In this document: positions 61,110 through 64,000 of the stretch, one piece after another
Numbering within the stretch: the first letter of the stretch is position 1
Layout: every line of letters begins with the position of its first letter
NCBI GenBank assembly: GCA_032690845.1
Contig: CM064421.1
Location: forward strand, 44,506,963-44,570,962
Source: Eleusine coracana subsp. coracana
Taxonomy: Eukaryota > Streptophyta > Magnoliopsida > Poales > Poaceae
Direction: 5' to 3'
Length of the DNA stretch: 64,000 nucleotides
The notes under the pieces: model-generated
Databases searched by the model: none
Seen by the model: the letters and a program-made list of their open reading frames with translations, nothing else
What the model was told of the DNA's origin: nothing
Translations under genes and position numbers: made by a program

Positions 61110-61265
61110 TAGTGGCGAAGCTGCCTTGTGGCCATTAGGGCCATGCCCCCCGAACCACTGCAAAAATACAATAAATTGAATAGTAATTCAACACTGTTTA
61201 TTAAGATTTTGTGGTGAATTAGCTAGACTGGCCCCCTCTGGTTCTTCGCTCAAGCTTCGCCACTG
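61110..61265. mobile_element. hAT-type MITE, 156 bp, copy C
   Basis: An exact 8-bp target duplication ATCTCAGT lies at 61102-61109 and 61266-61273. Ends: left TAGTGGCGAAGCTGC; right, inward, CAGTGGCGAAGCTTG. Its position about 310 bp upstream of the SAC ATG places it in that gene's promoter region. Confidence 0.9.
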
Positions 61266-61713
61266 ATCTCAGTCACGTCAAGTGACGGAGCTCTCGGTAT
61301 GACGAGATAGGGCACTCGCCATACCTTGATTTTTTTTGTCAAGACTCCCTAATATTCATTCAATCCATAGTTTTGCCGCTTGTGATGCCATTAACGATGT
61401 GCGAGCTTGCCGTCTGAAAGAAACATACAAAGAAGATGATAAGAGCCAGCGAATCATTATTTTATTTGGACTCCGTACTACAATGGGCCATGAGCTCTAC
61501 ACATAACATATTTTAGACTGTCGGCTGGGTCAAAATCCATTGGTGTAGAGGGTAAGGATCGGGGTGCCACATGGCACCGCCTAAGGGCTCGTACGCGTCG
61601 GACTCAAAAGGACCCGCTAAATCGCCACCAAGGCACTACCAGCGTGGGCCTCCATAGGAAGCGTCCCCGCGGCAGTCAAGCCTTAGCCGCAAAAGTCACG
61701 CCACTGTCCCGAC

Positions 61714-61785
61714 TCGCTCGACCCCTCGATGGGGGTCGAGGATTCACTACGCCCCGCTCGACCTCTCAATGGGGGTCGAGGGCAG
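61714..61785. repeat. Paired palindromes in the LTR
   Basis: Two units about 42 bp apart: TCGACCCCTCGATGGGGGTC and TCGACCTCTCAATGGGGGTC, each followed by GAGG. The first is a near-perfect palindrome able to form a hairpin; the second carries two changes that weaken it. Confidence 0.8.
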
Positions 61786-62634
61786 GTCGTCCCGCCCAAC
61801 GAAACCCGAACACGGCTCGCCCTTCCAGACAGATGACTAAGCCACTCGTCCAAGCCTATCCACTCCGGGGCAAGGATGGACGCTTCGCTGCCACTACAGT
61901 CACGACGACAGTACGGCCCCCCCGTAATCATCAGTCAGACTCTACCTCCGTCAACTCCCATCGGTGGGACCTGAGCCTAGACAGGACGGGGTGATAAAAC
62001 CCTGACCACGTCAGGAGTGGCGGAGTGGAGAAGCTCGATTATCTTATCAGGACGGGACGGATTTCAACTCCAAGCAGGTCCGAACAGGCGCAACCCGACG
62101 CAATGACCCCCGACGGAGGGGGTCAAGCGAGCCAACGGTCAACAACCGCCAACCACCCGGCCTTAAATGCCATGCCCATTACGCTTACATAGTATCAAGG
62201 AATCAAATCTCTTTGGGTACCTGCCCCCTCATTATCACCAACGCCCGCTGATGATGGCAGGCATGACGAGGCTCACTGTGCTGCCATCGCCCAATGACAC
62301 ACCTAATGGTGATGGTGCAAGACGGCTTGATGGACAACTAGATTGAACCTTGCTTGAATAACATGACAAAGCCAATGCTGCACCTCCCCGTGCACGGTGG
62401 AACACGTCGACTACAGGAACAAGGGGGGACTCGACTCGACGACGGAGAACGGGGGCCCGCTCGGACGTAGTACCGCCCCTCTGACGCAAGACCAGAGTGA
62501 TGGAGGTCACAAGGACCGAAGACTATGCCACCGACTAAGGACTTCGCCTTCTTCGGCATGCCACCACCAACTCATCACGCATAGAAATCTCTCTCCCTCT
62601 CTCTCTTTGTAACGTGGGTCCTTTCCCCTAGGAG

Positions 62635-62642
62635 TATAAAAG
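62635..62642 (+). promoter_or_regulatory. TATA box of the LTR retrotransposon
   Basis: TATAAAAG in a GC-rich setting about 285 bp before the LTR end, the usual place for the U3/R border. Confidence 0.7.
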
Positions 62643-62919
62643 GGGAGGCCCGCGCCTCTGGTAGTAAGGCACCAACAACAACAGACGCACTCCCAAAACA
62701 CATACACATCATTCGCACCCGAGACTTGGAGCCTCCTCCTCTCTCACCACTGTTGTACTCCACCACCGGAGCAAGTAACACGAGCAGGCTTGAGAACTGG
62801 ACGTAGAGGGCTTCCTGGAACCAGTATAATCCCCCATGTCCTCTTGCTTAGCCATCATCGAACCAGAAACACGCACCCCTGTGAACAAATTCTACTAGCC
62901 GGTGATCTAAACACTGACA

Positions 62920-62941
62920 GTTGGTCCGCTAGGTAGGGGGC
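62920..62941 (+). other. Probable tRNA primer-binding site zone
   Basis: It directly follows the LTR. The text TTGGTCCGCTAGGTAGGGGG is a variant of the TGGCGCxAGGTAGGGG string seen in many grass Gypsy elements. Which tRNA pairs with it was not worked out. Confidence 0.55.
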
Positions 62942-62975
62942 TTTGCGCGTTTTGCTTCATCACTTCCCGGTTCGG

Positions 62976-63779
62976 ATGGCCACTTCCTCCACCTTCTGGG
63001 CTCCCGGCAGCAGCGTCTTCTTCGGGAGCCTGAAGTTCGCCGCCACGGCAGACCGGAAGCTGCTATGCGTCAGCATTCCGACATCTTCACTGTCCCCAGT
63101 CCAGGCGTCCGCCCCCGTGGCGACACGTTGGTGGTGGCTGGAGGACACGAACGACACGCTCGACTCAGTAGTCGTAGGAGACGGGACGTTGCGACTCATC
63201 GACAAGTCATTCCCGGATCCTATCGTGGCGACCGTCGCAGTCACCGATGAGGCAATACGCGCGGTTCGACTCGAGCCGGCCAGGCCATGCGTCACTGGCT
63301 GCTCTATGGCATTGTTCGGTTATGGCGACCAGCTATGGCTCCATCTGAAGCGTTACTTGGGCCCTAGGCCCAACCTGGAATACCTCCGATACTTCGTGTT
63401 CACGTTGGCGAACATCCATGGGCAGATTCTCGGAGAAGAGCCCCTCCGCCCGGACGGGCTCACCAGAACCCCTTCAAAGAACTACCCATTTGGCTTATGG
63501 AACGCCGCGGGGCATTTCCAAAGCATGACCGCACTACTCGCGGTTCCCGCCTTTGCGGGCTTTGGGTTTGTCCGCGTGATCGAGCGTCTGGACGAGTCTC
63601 TCTTCGACCTCCTCGATGTGGGGTTAGCGGGAGACTCCAGCTCCGAGTCTGGGAGCTACGCGGAAAGCTGCGGCATCCCGCGAGGGTGCAGTATGGTGCG
63701 GCTTGCGCCCGCCTCAGCTGTGGGGGGTGCTGGGACCTCGGCCGCCGGAGCGATGGTGAATCCCGGGACCCCCACCTAG
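62976..63779 (+). CDS. First internal ORF of the LTR retrotransposon (gag-leader type), function not recognised
   Basis: An open frame runs from the window's 62943 ATG to TAG 63777-63779 (278 codons); the ATG at 62976 is a plausible alternative start, giving 267. I recognise no zinc knuckle or protease motif. The middle part (YGDQLWLHLKRYLGPRPNLEYLRYFVF) looks globular, and the tail is Ser/Gly/Ala-rich. Grass Gypsy elements often carry such a region ahead of gag proper. A coding-like stretch continues past 63779 (charged residues around 63890-63960), so gag itself may start near the window edge. Confidence 0.5.
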   Translation: MATSSTFWAPGSSVFFGSLKFAATADRKLLCVSIPTSSLSPVQASAPVATRWWWLEDTNDTLDSVVVGDGTLRLIDKSFPDPIVATVAVTDEAIRAVRLEPARPCVTGCSMALFGYGDQLWLHLKRYLGPRPNLEYLRYFVFTLANIHGQILGEEPLRPDGLTRTPSKNYPFGLWNAAGHFQSMTALLAVPAFAGFGFVRVIERLDESLFDLLDVGLAGDSSSESGSYAESCGIPRGCSMVRLAPASAVGGAGTSAAGAMVNPGTPT

Positions 63780-64000
63780 GCAAACCCGACGACGGGTGTG
63801 GGAGGACGGGAAACCCTCGTCAACATTCCCGTCACTGCGGCCGGCAACCCACAGACCGGGCCTTGCCCGGACTACCTTCAACAGCGGTTGAGGGCAAGGA
63901 GGGCGGAGATGGAAGAGACTCGGCGCCAGCTCGGGCACGAAAAGGAAGAGATAGACTGCGAGCTAGCCCATCCCGGCATAGGCGGATGCGCTCGCACCAT

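Larger units (their letters stand above)
61519..62919 (+). mobile_element. 5' LTR of an LTR retrotransposon (probably Gypsy), 1401 bp
   Basis: It starts TGTCGGCTGGGT and ends AACACTGACA, so the outer bases form the usual TG...CA short inverted repeat (TGTCg/cTGACA). It contains a TATA box (TATAAAAG, 62635-62642), a pyrimidine tract just before it, and two palindromic repeats at 61714-61785. It is followed by GTTGGTCCGCTAGGTAGGGGG, the text that commonly follows grass Gypsy LTRs as the primer-binding zone. The 3' LTR is outside the window, so the target duplication (expected TAGAC) cannot be checked. Confidence 0.82.

Noticed and set aside
1..64000. CRISPR arrays, bacterial operons, riboswitches, phage or viral genes
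   Set aside because: Nothing of this kind is visible; the window is plant nuclear DNA with spliced genes.
1..64000. tRNA, rRNA and known small RNA genes
   Set aside because: No cloverleaf, internal A/B boxes or rRNA-like text was recognised by eye; a tRNAscan/Rfam search would be needed to exclude them.

Overview
This is plant nuclear DNA, almost certainly from a grass and probably a panicoid. The genes have many introns, the first exons are strongly GC-rich while introns and intergenic DNA are AT-rich, and the space between genes is filled with small grass-type transposons (Stowaway, hAT, Mutator and CACTA miniatures), a LINE and the front of a large LTR retrotransposon. A miniature CACTA element carries the TTTGCCGAGTG-type subterminal motif that is common in panicoid grasses. 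There is no bacterial, organellar or viral gene content.

Layout. (1) 1-3263 +: the last nine exons of a SnRK1 alpha-subunit kinase, cut by the left window edge. (2) 4.7-7.3 kb: GC-rich, exon-like islands of unknown identity. (3) 7.8-9.1 kb: a probable non-autonomous hAT-like element. (4) 11724-12494 +: an intronless YIP1/YIPF5-type Golgi membrane protein. (5) 16001-19286 +: a complete nine-exon phosphoinositide-specific phospholipase C. (6) 19558-20343 +: a two-exon plastid rhodanese (STR10 type), only 271 bp downstream. (7) 23505-26426 -: a three-exon jasmonate-oxidase-type 2-oxoglutarate dioxygenase. (8) 26.5-42.3 kb: gene-poor and transposon-rich, with a 5'-truncated LINE, a Mutator-like element nested in a Stowaway, a mini-CACTA and other MITEs. 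(9) 42305-44845 -: an eight-exon plastid omega-3 desaturase (FAD7/FAD8 type). (10) 49294-49974: a hAT miniature element. (11) 50246-51123 -: the last five exons of a tomosyn-like R-SNARE protein whose upstream WD40 exons are not seen. (12) 52300-60801 -: a complete twenty-exon SAC1-type phosphoinositide phosphatase that contains what looks like a U12-type AT-AC intron. (13) 61519-window end: 5' LTR, primer-binding region and first internal ORF of an LTR retrotransposon.

The host genes do not form an operon or cassette. They are independent housekeeping and signalling genes: energy sensing (SnRK1), phosphoinositide turnover (PLC and SAC phosphatase), membrane traffic (YIP1, tomosyn-like), and plastid and oxylipin metabolism (FAD7/8 makes the linolenate from which jasmonate is built; the JOX-type enzyme inactivates jasmonate). 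The order SnRK1, PLC, dioxygenase, omega-3 desaturase agrees with my recollection of rice chromosome 3, so I read this as a conserved grass block. I do not see an undescribed multi-gene system. The most unusual signals are the AT-AC intron, a GC-AG intron in SnRK1, the orphan R-SNARE tail, and several transposons with exact target-site duplications.
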